Shown here: piece by piece, positions 44,742 to 53,246 of the stretch | Numbering within the stretch: position 1 is the first letter of the stretch | Layout: every line of letters begins with the position of its first letter | From: an uncultured Eubacteriales bacterium | GTDB taxonomy: Bacteria > Bacillota > Clostridia > Oscillospirales > Oscillospiraceae | NCBI GenBank assembly: GCA_900079765.1 | Contig: LT599017.1 | Span: forward strand, 2,449,766-2,513,765 | Length of the DNA stretch: 64,000 nucleotides | Direction of reading: 5' to 3' | Made by a program: the position numbers and the translations under genes | The notes under the pieces: model-generated | Database searches by the model: none | Told to the model about the DNA's origin: nothing | What the model saw: the letters and a program-made list of their open reading frames with translations, nothing else

Positions 44742-44780
44742 AAGTACATACTTGCCTTAATTTTTATATCAGTCTATCAT
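44742..44780 (+). promoter_or_regulatory. Promoter and HxlR-like operator of the flavin reductase gene
   Basis: TTGCCT (44752-44757), 17 bases, TATCAT (44775-44780). The inverted repeat AAGTA-CA-TACTT (44742-44753) overlaps the -35 box. The same GTACRTACTTGC block recurs at the flavodoxin promoter. Confidence 0.68.
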
Positions 44781-44810
44781 AGAGAAAAACAAATGACAAG
44801 GAGAATCAAC

Positions 44811-45350
44811 ATGAAGCGCAAAATTGAGGTGTTCGACTACGCAAACGAGATTCTGAAAGGGGTCAGCACCGGCGTCCTGCTGACCACCAAGGCGGGAGAC
44901 AAGGTAAACTCAATGACCATTTCCTGGGGGACCTTGGGTATTGAGTGGAACCGGCCTATCTTCACTACCTTCGTAAGGGAAAACCGCTTTACAAAAGGCC
45001 TCCTCGACCAAAACCCGGAATTCACCATCAGCGTCCCCTACGGCTCCTTCGACAAGAAGGTCCTGGGCGTCTGCGGTACCCAATCGGGCCGCGATGTGGA
45101 CAAAATCGCCGCTCTGGGCCTCACCCTGGAGGACCCGGATCAGACCTCCGTCCCGGGCATCCTGCAGCTGCCCCTGACCCTGGAGTGCCGAGTGGTCTAC
45201 AAGCAGAGGCAGGACTTAAACGCCATGGCGGAGGAAGACCGGACCAGCTTTTATCCCCAGGACGTGGACGGCTCCTTCCACGGGGCTAATCGTGACGTCC
45301 ACACCGCCTATTACGGCGAGATCGTCAGCGCCTATATCATTGAGTCATAA
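44811..45350 (+). CDS. Flavin reductase-like FMN-binding protein
   Basis: A 179-residue split-barrel protein of the flavin reductase family. It has KGVSTGVLLTTKAGDKVNSM and TISWGTLGIEWNRPIFTTFV in the flavin-binding half, then FTISVPYGSFDKKVLGVCG. ATG 44811 follows AAGGAG; an upstream ATG at 44793 overlaps the leader. Such proteins pass electrons from NAD(P)H to flavin or act as flavoredoxins. It is divergent from hxlR-type control, pointing to induction by reactive quinone or aldehyde compounds (inference). Confidence 0.9.
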   Translation: MKRKIEVFDYANEILKGVSTGVLLTTKAGDKVNSMTISWGTLGIEWNRPIFTTFVRENRFTKGLLDQNPEFTISVPYGSFDKKVLGVCGTQSGRDVDKIAALGLTLEDPDQTSVPGILQLPLTLECRVVYKQRQDLNAMAEEDRTSFYPQDVDGSFHGANRDVHTAYYGEIVSAYIIES

Positions 45351-45370
45351 GCTCCGGAAAGAAAAATACC

Positions 45371-45395
45371 GCCCGCCTTCTGATCGAAGGCGGGC
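45371..45395. terminator. Bidirectional terminator between convergent genes
   Basis: GCCCGCCTTC and GAAGGCGGGC, perfect ten-base stem, five-base loop, between the flavin reductase and the leftward membrane-protein gene. Confidence 0.75.
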
Positions 45396-45406
45396 AACAT
45401 TTATTC

Positions 45407-46144
45407 TCACATGAGCTTGACTGTGTAGTAGACAGCCATAATAAGGAACCAGGCTACGGGTACTGCGTAGTAAATCATGAGGTTGGGCGTCCCGCCCAAG
45501 ACGAGCGCGGCCAACAGAAGAACGGCCACCAGGGCGCAGGTTATGTAAATTAGGGAATAAGACGTGCTCTTGGGGAGGGTCTCTACCTTGCGCCCCTTCA
45601 GTGTAAGCATACCGCCATGTCCCTGGAGGTACCGGGCCAGAACGGTGACAGCTACCACAAGAATTAGGAGCAAGGTGACGGCAAGGTAAAGCCGAACGCC
45701 ATTTCCCTCTAGGAAAATAAGCCACAGGCCCAGTAGCCCCAAAGCGCTGACGAAGGCCACGACTGTGAAATCCCGCTGATAGAGGTAATAGATGGTGGCC
45801 AGAATGCCGATCCCGATTACCGCATAGTTAGAGAGCTGAATGCTACCGGGTACCCCGCCCAGGCACCAAATACCCAGAGTACACGCCGCAAAGCCCAGGA
45901 AGAAAACCCCCAGCGCGCTGAGAAACACAGTCTCCTTCCCCGCCTGTTTCGTCCGCCAAGCCAGGTAAAACACAGCGGCAGCCAGAATCACACCAGCGGC
46001 ACCCAGCAAGGGCAAAATCGTATAATAGCCCCGTACCAAGCGGAGCAAGACGATCAGAAGGGCGGAGCCTCCGATCCAGTATAGGATCTTTTCCAGAGCC
46101 GCATCTTCCTCGCGCTGGCGCGCGGTCTTCTCTCTCTTCTCCAT
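45407..46144 (-). CDS. Uncharacterised integral membrane protein
   Basis: A 245-residue protein with a charged N-terminus (MEKREKTARQREEDAALEK) and about eight membrane helices in two groups separated by a short polar loop (about 165-195, GHGGMLTLKGRKVETLPKS). No catalytic or transport motif is visible. GGAG lies eight bases upstream of the ATG. It stands alone between convergent terminators. I do not recognise the family. Confidence 0.75.
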   Translation of the reverse strand: MEKREKTARQREEDAALEKILYWIGGSALLIVLLRLVRGYYTILPLLGAAGVILAAAVFYLAWRTKQAGKETVFLSALGVFFLGFAACTLGIWCLGGVPGSIQLSNYAVIGIGILATIYYLYQRDFTVVAFVSALGLLGLWLIFLEGNGVRLYLAVTLLLILVVAVTVLARYLQGHGGMLTLKGRKVETLPKSTSYSLIYITCALVAVLLLAALVLGGTPNLMIYYAVPVAWFLIMAVYYTVKLM

Positions 46145-46398
46145 TTATCCATCTCCTATGGTTACGAATGAATCCTTTGTATTTTAGCAGAAAATTAATA
46201 CATTTGCAAGCCGTAAGAGTTTTAAGAAAAACAGACGGAATGCGGAACCTTTTCACGCTTGATATCGTCTAATATGATCTCCCATTAGAATGTGGACAGG
46301 TTTCAAAATTTCGTCAGCATTTTGTAATCAATTTGTTGTGCTTTTTCTGTCGGAACAGGGTATGATAGGCTACAGGAAACATAGGAGGATTTATTGTA

Positions 46399-47691
46399 AT
46401 GAAGAAATTACCTACCAAGTTGACCGCGCTCTTTTTAGCCCTGGCTCTGGGCATCCCCCTGGCGGCCTGCGGCGGCGGCAAAGCGCAAAACCCCACCCCC
46501 AGCCAGAGCTCCACGGTGAGCACCCCCGCCCCCACCGACCCGGCCGAGACCGACCCCAGCCCCTCCCCCGCCGTGGACCCGGAGGACGCGGTGCGCAACT
46601 ACTGGAAACCGGAGCAGCTCACTCAGGAGTGGGGCCCCAACCAGGTTGTGGAGCACCTCTTCTTTCACCCCGTCATCGCCTACCCGGAGTTTGCCTTCAC
46701 CTCCTCCACCATCTCCGAATCCCAGAAAAAGGGATTGGACGACTACATGGTCACAGCGGACGAGTATAAGAAAATTCTCCAGAGCCTCTATGACAACGAC
46801 TATATCCTGGTGAACATGTGCGACGTGTGGAGCGAGTACACCACTGAAAACGGAGAACAGCGTATGCAGCGCAACACCCTTAAGCTGCCCGAGGGGAAGA
46901 AACCCCTGGTCTTCTCCTTCGATGACGTAAACTACTACGACTACATGCTGGAAGAGGGTTTCATGTCCAAGCTCATCCTGGGCGAGGACGGGGACATCTG
47001 GGCCTATGGGGTGAACCCCTTCACCGGTGAGGAAATTATCACCCAGGACCTGGACTCTACCACCATCCTGGACAAGTTCGTCCGGGAGCACCCGGACTTC
47101 TCCCTCAACGGGGCGAAAGGCTGCTACTCCCTCACCGGATACCAGGGCATTCTGGGCTATCGCACCCAAAACGACATCGACATCGCCGCCAATGACCCCG
47201 CCCGTCCCGCCTTTGACGCCAAACGCCAGAGCGAGATTGATGCGGTAAAGCCCATAATCCAGCGCTTGAAGGACACGGGCTGGACCTTCGGTTCCCATAC
47301 CTGGGGCCACATCCGCCTGCCGGTGCAGTCTATGGAGTCACTGCAGCGGGACACCCTGCGTTGGCAGGAAGAGGTGGGCACCCTGGTGGGCCCCACCAAT
47401 ATCATCTTCTACCCCTTCGGCGGCCGGCCTGACGGTGACAAGGATCAGGGCGAGAGTTACGGCGAGCAGTTTAAGTGGCTCCAGAGCCAGGGTTTCCGTA
47501 TCTTTGCCTCGGTAGGCATCAACTCTTACTCCCAGATCAAGACCACCATCTCGGCCGTCATCTGCGACCGGCTTCACCCCGATGGCACCACCCTCCGGGG
47601 CGGCAGATCCCGGGAGTGGTATATACAGTTCTACGACTCCAAGGACATCATTGATCTGAACGTCCGGCCCAACTACGGCGTGGGCTGGTAA
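46399..47691 (+). CDS. Polysaccharide deacetylase-family lipoprotein
   Basis: A 430-residue exported lipoprotein. The signal ends in a lipobox (GIPLAACGG, Cys25), followed by a Pro/Ser/Thr-rich tether (about 30-60). The NodB domain shows motif 1 in LVFSFDDVNYYDYM and motif 2 in TFGSHTWGHIRL (His-x3-His), with FYPFGGRPDG as motif 3. An insertion of about 100 residues separates motifs 1 and 2 (around GEEIITQDLDSTT and CYSLTGYQGILGY). It likely removes acetyl groups from a cell-wall or capsule glycan outside the membrane. AGGAGG precedes the ATG. Confidence 0.9.
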   Translation: MKKLPTKLTALFLALALGIPLAACGGGKAQNPTPSQSSTVSTPAPTDPAETDPSPSPAVDPEDAVRNYWKPEQLTQEWGPNQVVEHLFFHPVIAYPEFAFTSSTISESQKKGLDDYMVTADEYKKILQSLYDNDYILVNMCDVWSEYTTENGEQRMQRNTLKLPEGKKPLVFSFDDVNYYDYMLEEGFMSKLILGEDGDIWAYGVNPFTGEEIITQDLDSTTILDKFVREHPDFSLNGAKGCYSLTGYQGILGYRTQNDIDIAANDPARPAFDAKRQSEIDAVKPIIQRLKDTGWTFGSHTWGHIRLPVQSMESLQRDTLRWQEEVGTLVGPTNIIFYPFGGRPDGDKDQGESYGEQFKWLQSQGFRIFASVGINSYSQIKTTISAVICDRLHPDGTTLRGGRSREWYIQFYDSKDIIDLNVRPNYGVGW

Positions 47692-47711
47692 CAACAAAAG
47701 CTCCAAATCTG

Positions 47712-47750
47712 AAAAAAGCTCCAAACCTTTTCAAGGTTTGGAGCTTTTTT
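47712..47750 (+). terminator. Terminator after the deacetylase gene
   Basis: A perfect 16-base stem AAAAAAGCTCCAAACC with a seven-base loop ending in a T-run. Confidence 0.92.
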
Positions 47751-47869
47751 AATGTTATTTTCCTTGACCATGATAGCGGCTCTATGCTATGATACCTTTC
47801 CCAATGGGCGAAAAACCTCTCGTCCAGCTTTTGCAATCCCTACCTCAAGGAACATAAAGGAGGAATATT

Positions 47870-49087
47870 TTGATAGAACATTGGAAACGCAAATTCATCA
47901 CCCTCTGGGTGGGACAGGCATTATCAATCCTCTCCAGTGCCATCTCCCAGTACGCCCTCATCTGGTACCTCACCGAGCGGACCGGCTCCACGGCGGTGCT
48001 CTCCTGGTCTATGATCGCGGCCATGCTGCCCCAGGGGCTCCTCTCCCCGTTCACCGGGGCCTTTGCCGACCGGTTTGACCGGCGGGTCATCATGGTGGTG
48101 TCCGACCTGTCCATCGGCGTGGTCTCCCTCGCCCTGGTAGCTCTCGCCGCCAATGACGCACTGACGGTGGGTCCCATCCTGGCGGTTTTGCTGCTGCGCA
48201 GCATGGGGAGCGCGTTCCACTCCCCATGCATCCAGGCGGTGACTCCCCTGCTGGCACCCCCCGAATCCCTGGCGAAGTGCGCGGGCTGGAGCCAGGGCAT
48301 CCAGACCGTATCCATGCTTCTCTCCCCCGCCCTGGCCGCCATGCTGTACGCAAAGTTCCCCCTCCACTGGATTCTGCTGCTGGATACCCTGGGGGCGGTG
48401 TTCGCCGTTCTGGGCCTCCTGGCCGCCAAGCTCCCCGTCCTGCGGGTCGGCGAGGCGGGGCAAAAGCTCCGGGTCTGGCAGGACACGAAGGAGGGCTTTC
48501 GTATCCTGCGCTCCCACCGCTGGCTGTGGGAGCTGTGCCTCATCTGCGCCCTCTTCTCAGTGGCGTTCATGCCCGTGGCAGCCCTCTTTCCGCTGATGAG
48601 CATGGGGTACTTCGGGGGCGACCCCGCCTCCGCTGCCGTGGTGGAGACCCTATTCTCCGCCGGGATGCTGGCCGGGTCGGTGATCCTGGGCCTGTGGGGC
48701 GGCACCAAGGACAAAATGGTCACGATGATTGCCTCTATCATGTGTCTGGGCGTCCTGCTGGTGATCTCCGGCCTGCTGCCCCCCAGCGGCTTCTGGGTCT
48801 TCGTGGGACTCTCCGGCCTCATGGGGCTCTCCGCTCCCTTCTTTAATTCCCTCTTTATGGCTCTCATCCAGCAAAAAGTGGAACCGGAGTACCTGGGCCG
48901 GGTGCTGGGCCTCTCCGGATCCATCATGAGTTTGGCCTCCCCCGTAGGGCTGATGGCCACTGCCCTGCTGGGAGACTACACCGGCCCTTCGTTCTGGTTT
49001 CTGGTGGCGGGGGTGGTCACCATCGGCTGCGGTCTCCTGGCGTTGGCCATGCCTGCGGTGCGCAACTGTGACCGGGTCCCGGTGTAA
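47870..49087 (+). CDS. MFS drug efflux transporter (Mef-like)
   Basis: A 405-residue transporter with twelve likely membrane segments. It opens WKRKFITLWVGQALSILSS and continues TGAFADRFDRRVIMVVSD (motif A), the same layout as Mef(A)-type macrolide pumps, and has a repeat turn LYGGTKDKM-like in GLWGGTKDKMVTM. TTG 47870 is the start because AGGAGG lies six bases upstream; no ATG is suitable. Whether it confers resistance cannot be told. A Crp-family regulator gene converges on it. Confidence 0.88.
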   Translation: MIEHWKRKFITLWVGQALSILSSAISQYALIWYLTERTGSTAVLSWSMIAAMLPQGLLSPFTGAFADRFDRRVIMVVSDLSIGVVSLALVALAANDALTVGPILAVLLLRSMGSAFHSPCIQAVTPLLAPPESLAKCAGWSQGIQTVSMLLSPALAAMLYAKFPLHWILLLDTLGAVFAVLGLLAAKLPVLRVGEAGQKLRVWQDTKEGFRILRSHRWLWELCLICALFSVAFMPVAALFPLMSMGYFGGDPASAAVVETLFSAGMLAGSVILGLWGGTKDKMVTMIASIMCLGVLLVISGLLPPSGFWVFVGLSGLMGLSAPFFNSLFMALIQQKVEPEYLGRVLGLSGSIMSLASPVGLMATALLGDYTGPSFWFLVAGVVTIGCGLLALAMPAVRNCDRVPV

Positions 49088-49091
49088 CACT

Positions 49092-49769
49092 CTAAGGCAG
49101 CTGCTCCATATCCGCCGCCATGGCCTCCAGCGCGGCCCAGCCGGTGATACGCCAGGAGTCCCCATCCTTCTTTAATAGTCCCTGCTCCGTAAAGCTCCGC
49201 ATGACCCGGGAGAGCTGGCGGTAGCTGGCCCCCAGGAGCTCAGCGGTGTGGGTGAGGTTGGCCCGGAAGATCCCGTCCTCCGAGTAGGCGAGGACATAGC
49301 CCGCCATACGGGTCTCCAGCAGGAAGAGGAGATTGTTTGCGGTGTAAATCGACTGGTGGATCATCTGGTCTGAAAGCCGGGCAAGGGCGTAGCGTAGGAA
49401 TTCGTTATCCTCCCGCAGCCCCTCTAAATGGGGTGCGATGGGGAGAGACAGGCAGAGCGCCCCGTCCTCCGAGCGGAGGTCGGCGCTGGCGGTGGTATTC
49501 CCCAGCGCCACCTCCACGTCCCCGCAGATGAGTCCCTCGGTGAGGGACCAGGTGATGATATGGGTCCGTCCGTGGGGTGGCGTGAGGGAGACCGACACCC
49601 TTCCCTCCAGCAGGAACAGGAGCTGCCCTACCGGCTCGCGAAACCGGCAGAGGTACTCCCTCTTTCCATACCGGCACAACTGCCAGGGGTAGCGCTCCAG
49701 CCAGGGGTGAGCGGCGTACAGGACGGCCCATCGCGCCGGCGCCAGTGTCCCTCCGGACAGAAACTCCAT
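49092..49769 (-). CDS. Crp/Fnr-family transcriptional regulator
   Basis: A 225-residue regulator with an N-terminal cNMP-binding-like beta-roll (REPVGQLLFLLEGRVSVSL, SLTEGLICGDVEVAL), a dimer helix (about 125-155), and a winged helix with LTHTAELLGASYRQLSRVM. The Arg/Ser pair needed to bind cAMP is not evident in the roll, and there is no FNR cysteine cluster. The ligand is therefore unknown. AGGAGG precedes the ATG. Upstream lies GGCATATGCC (49819-49828), a possible autoregulatory site. Confidence 0.88.
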   Translation of the reverse strand: MEFLSGGTLAPARWAVLYAAHPWLERYPWQLCRYGKREYLCRFREPVGQLLFLLEGRVSVSLTPPHGRTHIITWSLTEGLICGDVEVALGNTTASADLRSEDGALCLSLPIAPHLEGLREDNEFLRYALARLSDQMIHQSIYTANNLLFLLETRMAGYVLAYSEDGIFRANLTHTAELLGASYRQLSRVMRSFTEQGLLKKDGDSWRITGWAALEAMAADMEQLP

Positions 49770-49875
49770 CTCTCCACCCCTCCTTACTCACCGTTATCAT
49801 AATGGATACACATTATGTGGCATATGCCGCTTAAATAGACCGCAGGGCGGGCTATTCGTCAGCATTAGCATAGCA

Positions 49876-49926
49876 GAAACCGCCGCCCCGGGCAAGGGAA
49901 ACCCTGCCCAGGACGGCGGCTTTTTT
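49876..49926. terminator. GC-rich hairpin between the MATE and Crp-family genes
   Basis: CCGCCG and CGGCGG outer arms with GGGCA/TGCCC inner pairing, followed on the plus strand by CTTTTTTC and on the minus strand by a short T-run after the MATE gene. Confidence 0.7.
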
Positions 49927-49938
49927 CATGCAAAGTAT

Positions 49939-51339
49939 TTAAATAACCTGAAATCTCTTCCACCTTCCCCGCAGGAACCGAACGCCGAAGATCATACCCC
50001 GGACGATCCAGTCCAGGCACATGGCAAGCCACACCCCGGCCAGCCCCATGTTCAGCATGGGCAGACCGAAGAGGCTGGCGGGGGCCAGTAGATAACTGAA
50101 CCCCAGCCGGAAGACGAACATAGAGAAGAGGGAGACGCTCATGGTGAAGAACACATCTCCCGCAGCCCGGAGGGCGTTTGGCAGAGTAAAGGACAGAGGC
50201 CAGAAGAGAAGGGAGAAGACTGAGAAGATGCGCAGCACCTGCACTGTCATGGCCGCAGCGTCGCTCCCCAGGCCAAAGATGGCGGTCACCGGCCCCGCGA
50301 AGAAAAACAGAAGGATGGACAGCACCCCCACCGACACGTAGGAGAGCGCCAGTAGCTTTTTGGCGTAGGATACGGCCTGCTCCATCTCCTTGGCTCCGAT
50401 GCACTGGCCCACCACCGTGACCATAGCGAGACCCATGGCCGTACCTGGCATGTTGGCCACGCCGCTCACGCTGCCCGCGATGCCGTTGGCCGCAATAGCG
50501 GCAGTACGCAGGGCCTCAGTCACCCCCAAAGTAGTGACCAGGCTCAGAACAATGAGTTTGCCTACCTGGAAGAGGCCGTTCTCCAGCCCGGTGGGAACCC
50601 CGATTGCAAGAATTCGTTTTATAATACCGGGATGAAACTCCGGTTTCCAGAGCCCCTCAATGCGCAGAGGATTGTCGGAGCGCTGGAGGAGAAAGAGGAT
50701 AATGACTGCCGCCACGATGCGGGAGACCAAAGTGCCGATGGCAGAGCCTGCCGCGCCCATGTGGTACCTGTAGATGAGGGGCGCGCCGACCGCGAAGTTG
50801 ACCAGGTTGACGATGGCCGAGTTGAACATGGACACCCGGCTGTTGCCCATGGAACGAAAGAGGGCGGCCCCGGCGTTATAAACCGCCATGAACGGGTAGG
50901 CCATGGCGGTAATGATGAAATAATCCAGGGCGGATTTCATCACGTCGTCCGGTATGCTGCCGAACACGAAGTAGAGGAGCTTTTCCCGGAGGAGGAGGGC
51001 GAACGCTGTCAGAAGCGTGCCGGCAATCACCACCGCGTATATGAGTTGCTTTGCCGCTTTGCGGGCATTCTCGCGCTCCCCACGGCCTAAGTACTGGGAC
51101 ACCACCACCGCGCCGCCGGTAGAGAGAGCGGCAAAGACCTGGATGAGCAGGGTATTGATGTTGTCCACCAAAGAGACGCCGGAGACGGCGGCCTCCCCCG
51201 TCGAGGTCACCATGACGATATCTACCATGCCCACCGTCATGAGAAGAAACTGCTCGATGACCAGAGGGACGATGAGGCGCGTCAGCGCCCGCCGGGAGAA
51301 GATGGGCTTACTGGCCGCCAGGGTGTTCGGTTCGTTCAT
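49939..51339 (-). CDS. MATE-family multidrug efflux protein
   Basis: A 466-residue transporter with twelve membrane helices in two related halves. Family motifs include LVDNINTLLIQVFAALSTGGAV near the start of helix 2 (shortened), AALFRSMGNSRVSM, and in the second half GVPTGLENGLFQVGKLIVLS and NALRAAGDVFF. It exports cationic compounds in exchange for Na+ or H+. GAAGGTG precedes the ATG. A promoter-like TTGTAA-16-TAGAAT lies upstream. No operon partner. Confidence 0.93.
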   Translation of the reverse strand: MNEPNTLAASKPIFSRRALTRLIVPLVIEQFLLMTVGMVDIVMVTSTGEAAVSGVSLVDNINTLLIQVFAALSTGGAVVVSQYLGRGERENARKAAKQLIYAVVIAGTLLTAFALLLREKLLYFVFGSIPDDVMKSALDYFIITAMAYPFMAVYNAGAALFRSMGNSRVSMFNSAIVNLVNFAVGAPLIYRYHMGAAGSAIGTLVSRIVAAVIILFLLQRSDNPLRIEGLWKPEFHPGIIKRILAIGVPTGLENGLFQVGKLIVLSLVTTLGVTEALRTAAIAANGIAGSVSGVANMPGTAMGLAMVTVVGQCIGAKEMEQAVSYAKKLLALSYVSVGVLSILLFFFAGPVTAIFGLGSDAAAMTVQVLRIFSVFSLLFWPLSFTLPNALRAAGDVFFTMSVSLFSMFVFRLGFSYLLAPASLFGLPMLNMGLAGVWLAMCLDWIVRGMIFGVRFLRGRWKRFQVI

Positions 51340-51431
51340 CTCTTGGCACCTTCTCTATTGGAAGTCATTCCGCCAACGAAATATCATTCTACCATGTCGG
51401 CGTAGATTTACAATAGTGTTTTTACACAAAG

Positions 51432-51465
51432 CTGACAGCCCGGGAGAAATCTCCCGGGCTGTCAG
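51432..51465 (-). terminator. Terminator after the deaminase gene
   Basis: CTGACAGCCCGGGAGA pairs perfectly with TCTCCCGGGCTGTCAG, six bases from the stop codon. Confidence 0.8.
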
Positions 51466-51470
51466 TAGCT

Positions 51471-52823
51471 TTATCGATTCAAATACCTGCGTACCTTTTC
51501 GTTCGCCTTTGCGGTCACCTCGGCCTCGTCCACGGTAACCAGCTGTCCGTTCTGGACGATGGGCCGCCCGGCGGCGACGCAGAAGTCGACCGGCCCCTTG
51601 AACCCCACAGTGCCCAGCATACTCATGGGGTCGAACTGGGCACCCACCAGCTCGGGCCGCTCCAGGTCTATCATAAAGAGGTCGGCGGCCATGCCCACGG
51701 CCAGGTGGCCGATGTCGGTCCTGCCCAAGAGACGGGCCGAGCCCCGGGTAGCCATCTTCAGAAGGTCGTACCCCGACGGGGCGTCCTTACTGGAGTGGAG
51801 CCGGTGGAGGAGGAAGGAGACCCGCAGCTCCTCCAGAAGGTTGGAGCCGTCGTTGGAGGCCGCGCCGTCCACAGCCAGACCCAGGGGGACGCCCAGCCTG
51901 AGCATCTCAGGCACCCGGCACACGCCTGATGCGAGTTTCATGTTTGAAATGGGACAGTGGGCCACACCGGTTCCGGTGGCAGCCAGATGGCGCAGCTCCT
52001 CGTCGTTAAAGTGGATGCCGTGGGCAAACCACACGTCGCGCCCCACCCAGCCCAGGCTCTCCATGTACGCAAGAGGTCTCATTCCAAATTTTTCCATGGT
52101 AAACTGCTCCTCGTCCTTGGTCTCGGTCAAGTGGGTGTGAAGGCGCACGCCAAGGCTACGGGCCAGCTTGGCGCTCTCCCGCAGGAGGTCACCGCTCACC
52201 GAGAAGGGCGAGCAGGGGGCGAGGGCCACCTGGTGCATGGAGTAGGACGAGTCGTCGTGCCAAACCCGCACCAGTCGCTCCGAATCAGCCATGATGGCGT
52301 CGATGCTCTGCACTACGCTGTCGGGCGGAAGGCCGCCATCCTTCTTGGAGAGATCCATGGAGCCGCGGGAGGCGTGGAATCGCACGCCGATCTGGTCAGC
52401 GGCCCGGAACTGGGCGGCAATCAGGTCCCCCGCCCCGGCGGGGAAGACGTAGTGGTGATCGAACACGGTGGTGCACCCCGTCTTGGCAAGCTCTGTCAGC
52501 CCGGTGAGGGAGGAGAGGGTGATGACATCCTCGTCCAGGCCCTTCCATACCTCGTACAGGGTCACCAGCCAGGGGAAGAGCTCCATTTTCTGCACCTCAG
52601 GCAGGTTGCGGGAGAAGATCTGGTACAGGTGGTGGTGGGTGTTGATGAGACCGGGGTAGACCACCATACGCCGCGCGTCGATGCTCTGCTCCGCGGGGCG
52701 CAGCTCGGGGCCGATGTAGGTCACCACCCCGTCCTCAATGAGGAGATTTGCACGCTCATAGAGAGTATCGTTGTCGTCGCAGGAGACGATATAGCGGGCG
52801 TTTTTAATGAGAAGTGTGGACAT
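51471..52823 (-). CDS. 8-oxoguanine deaminase / AtzA-type amidohydrolase
   Basis: A 450-residue metal-dependent hydrolase that deaminates oxidised purines or related aminated rings. The metal site is PGLINTHHHLYQ, a third His lies in LHTHLTETKDEEQF, FAHGIHF supplies another, and the Asp lies in AVDGAASNDGSN. This order and the FSRNLPEVQKMELFPWL segment match 8-oxoguanine deaminases. ATG 52823 is preferred over 52832 because GGGGG lies nine bases upstream of it. It is separate from, but near, nucleoside salvage genes. Confidence 0.9.
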   Translation of the reverse strand: MSTLLIKNARYIVSCDDNDTLYERANLLIEDGVVTYIGPELRPAEQSIDARRMVVYPGLINTHHHLYQIFSRNLPEVQKMELFPWLVTLYEVWKGLDEDVITLSSLTGLTELAKTGCTTVFDHHYVFPAGAGDLIAAQFRAADQIGVRFHASRGSMDLSKKDGGLPPDSVVQSIDAIMADSERLVRVWHDDSSYSMHQVALAPCSPFSVSGDLLRESAKLARSLGVRLHTHLTETKDEEQFTMEKFGMRPLAYMESLGWVGRDVWFAHGIHFNDEELRHLAATGTGVAHCPISNMKLASGVCRVPEMLRLGVPLGLAVDGAASNDGSNLLEELRVSFLLHRLHSSKDAPSGYDLLKMATRGSARLLGRTDIGHLAVGMAADLFMIDLERPELVGAQFDPMSMLGTVGFKGPVDFCVAAGRPIVQNGQLVTVDEAEVTAKANEKVRRYLNR

Positions 52824-52863
52824 ATCGGTCATCCCCCTACATTTTTTTAGATATGCTGACTAA

Positions 52864-52892
52864 TTTATATCACAGAAGAGAGGGGCCGTCAA
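52864..52892 (-). promoter_or_regulatory. sigmaA-type promoter of the deaminase gene
   Basis: Minus strand TTGACG (52892-52887), 17 bases, TATAAA (52869-52864). Confidence 0.68.
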
Positions 52893-52993
52893 TAAATGGC
52901 GAACCACAAATCACAATTTAGCGTGGGCCCGTTCGGGAAAACCACGCCACTACAGGCATGACAATTCCCATAAGGCTCAAACAGCATGGCAAT

Positions 52994-53023
52994 GCGCGCC
53001 GCAAAAAGGAATTTGCGGCGCGC
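52994..53023 (-). terminator. Terminator of the csoR-copA operon
   Basis: GCGCGCCGCAAA and TTTGCGGCGCGC, perfect 12-base stem with a six-base loop, 16 bases after the copA stop. Confidence 0.8.
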
Positions 53024-53039
53024 ACGTCCTGTCCTTGCT

Positions 53040-53246
53040 TTATTCGATACCGGTGACGGTGTACCCCGCGTCCTCCACCGCCTTCTTCAGGTCGGCGTCG
53101 GCCACATTGTGGGCCAGGGTAAGGGTAGCAGTCTTGGAGGCCAGGTCCACGGCGGCGGTCACGCCGTCGATGCCGTTCAAGGCCTTTTCCACGCGGGCAG
53201 AACAATGTCCACAGCTCATACCTTCGATCGTAAGCTTCTTTTCCAT
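53040..53246 (-). CDS. copZ: Possible free copper chaperone CopZ from an internal start in copA
   Basis: Inside copA and in frame lies ATG 53246, preceded by AAAGGAG at 11 bases. Translation from here would give a 68-residue protein, [15 protein letters not shown] and so on, of exactly CopZ size and with the copper-binding Cys-x2-Cys. The Shine-Dalgarno is better than that of many genes here. This suggests either a recent fusion of copA and copZ by loss of a stop, or production of both proteins from one gene. It is a nested reading, so confidence is limited. Confidence 0.45.
   Translation of the reverse strand: MEKKLTIEGMSCGHCSARVEKALNGIDGVTAAVDLASKTATLTLAHNVADADLKKAVEDAGYTVTGIE

Noticed and set aside
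46435-47310. Long antisense frame across the deacetylase gene
   Set aside because: A GC-rich shadow; the forward frame has a lipobox, NodB motifs and a ribosome-binding site.
51957-52850. Long plus-strand frame across the deaminase gene
   Set aside because: Shadow of a clear amidohydrolase; no start signal or motif.
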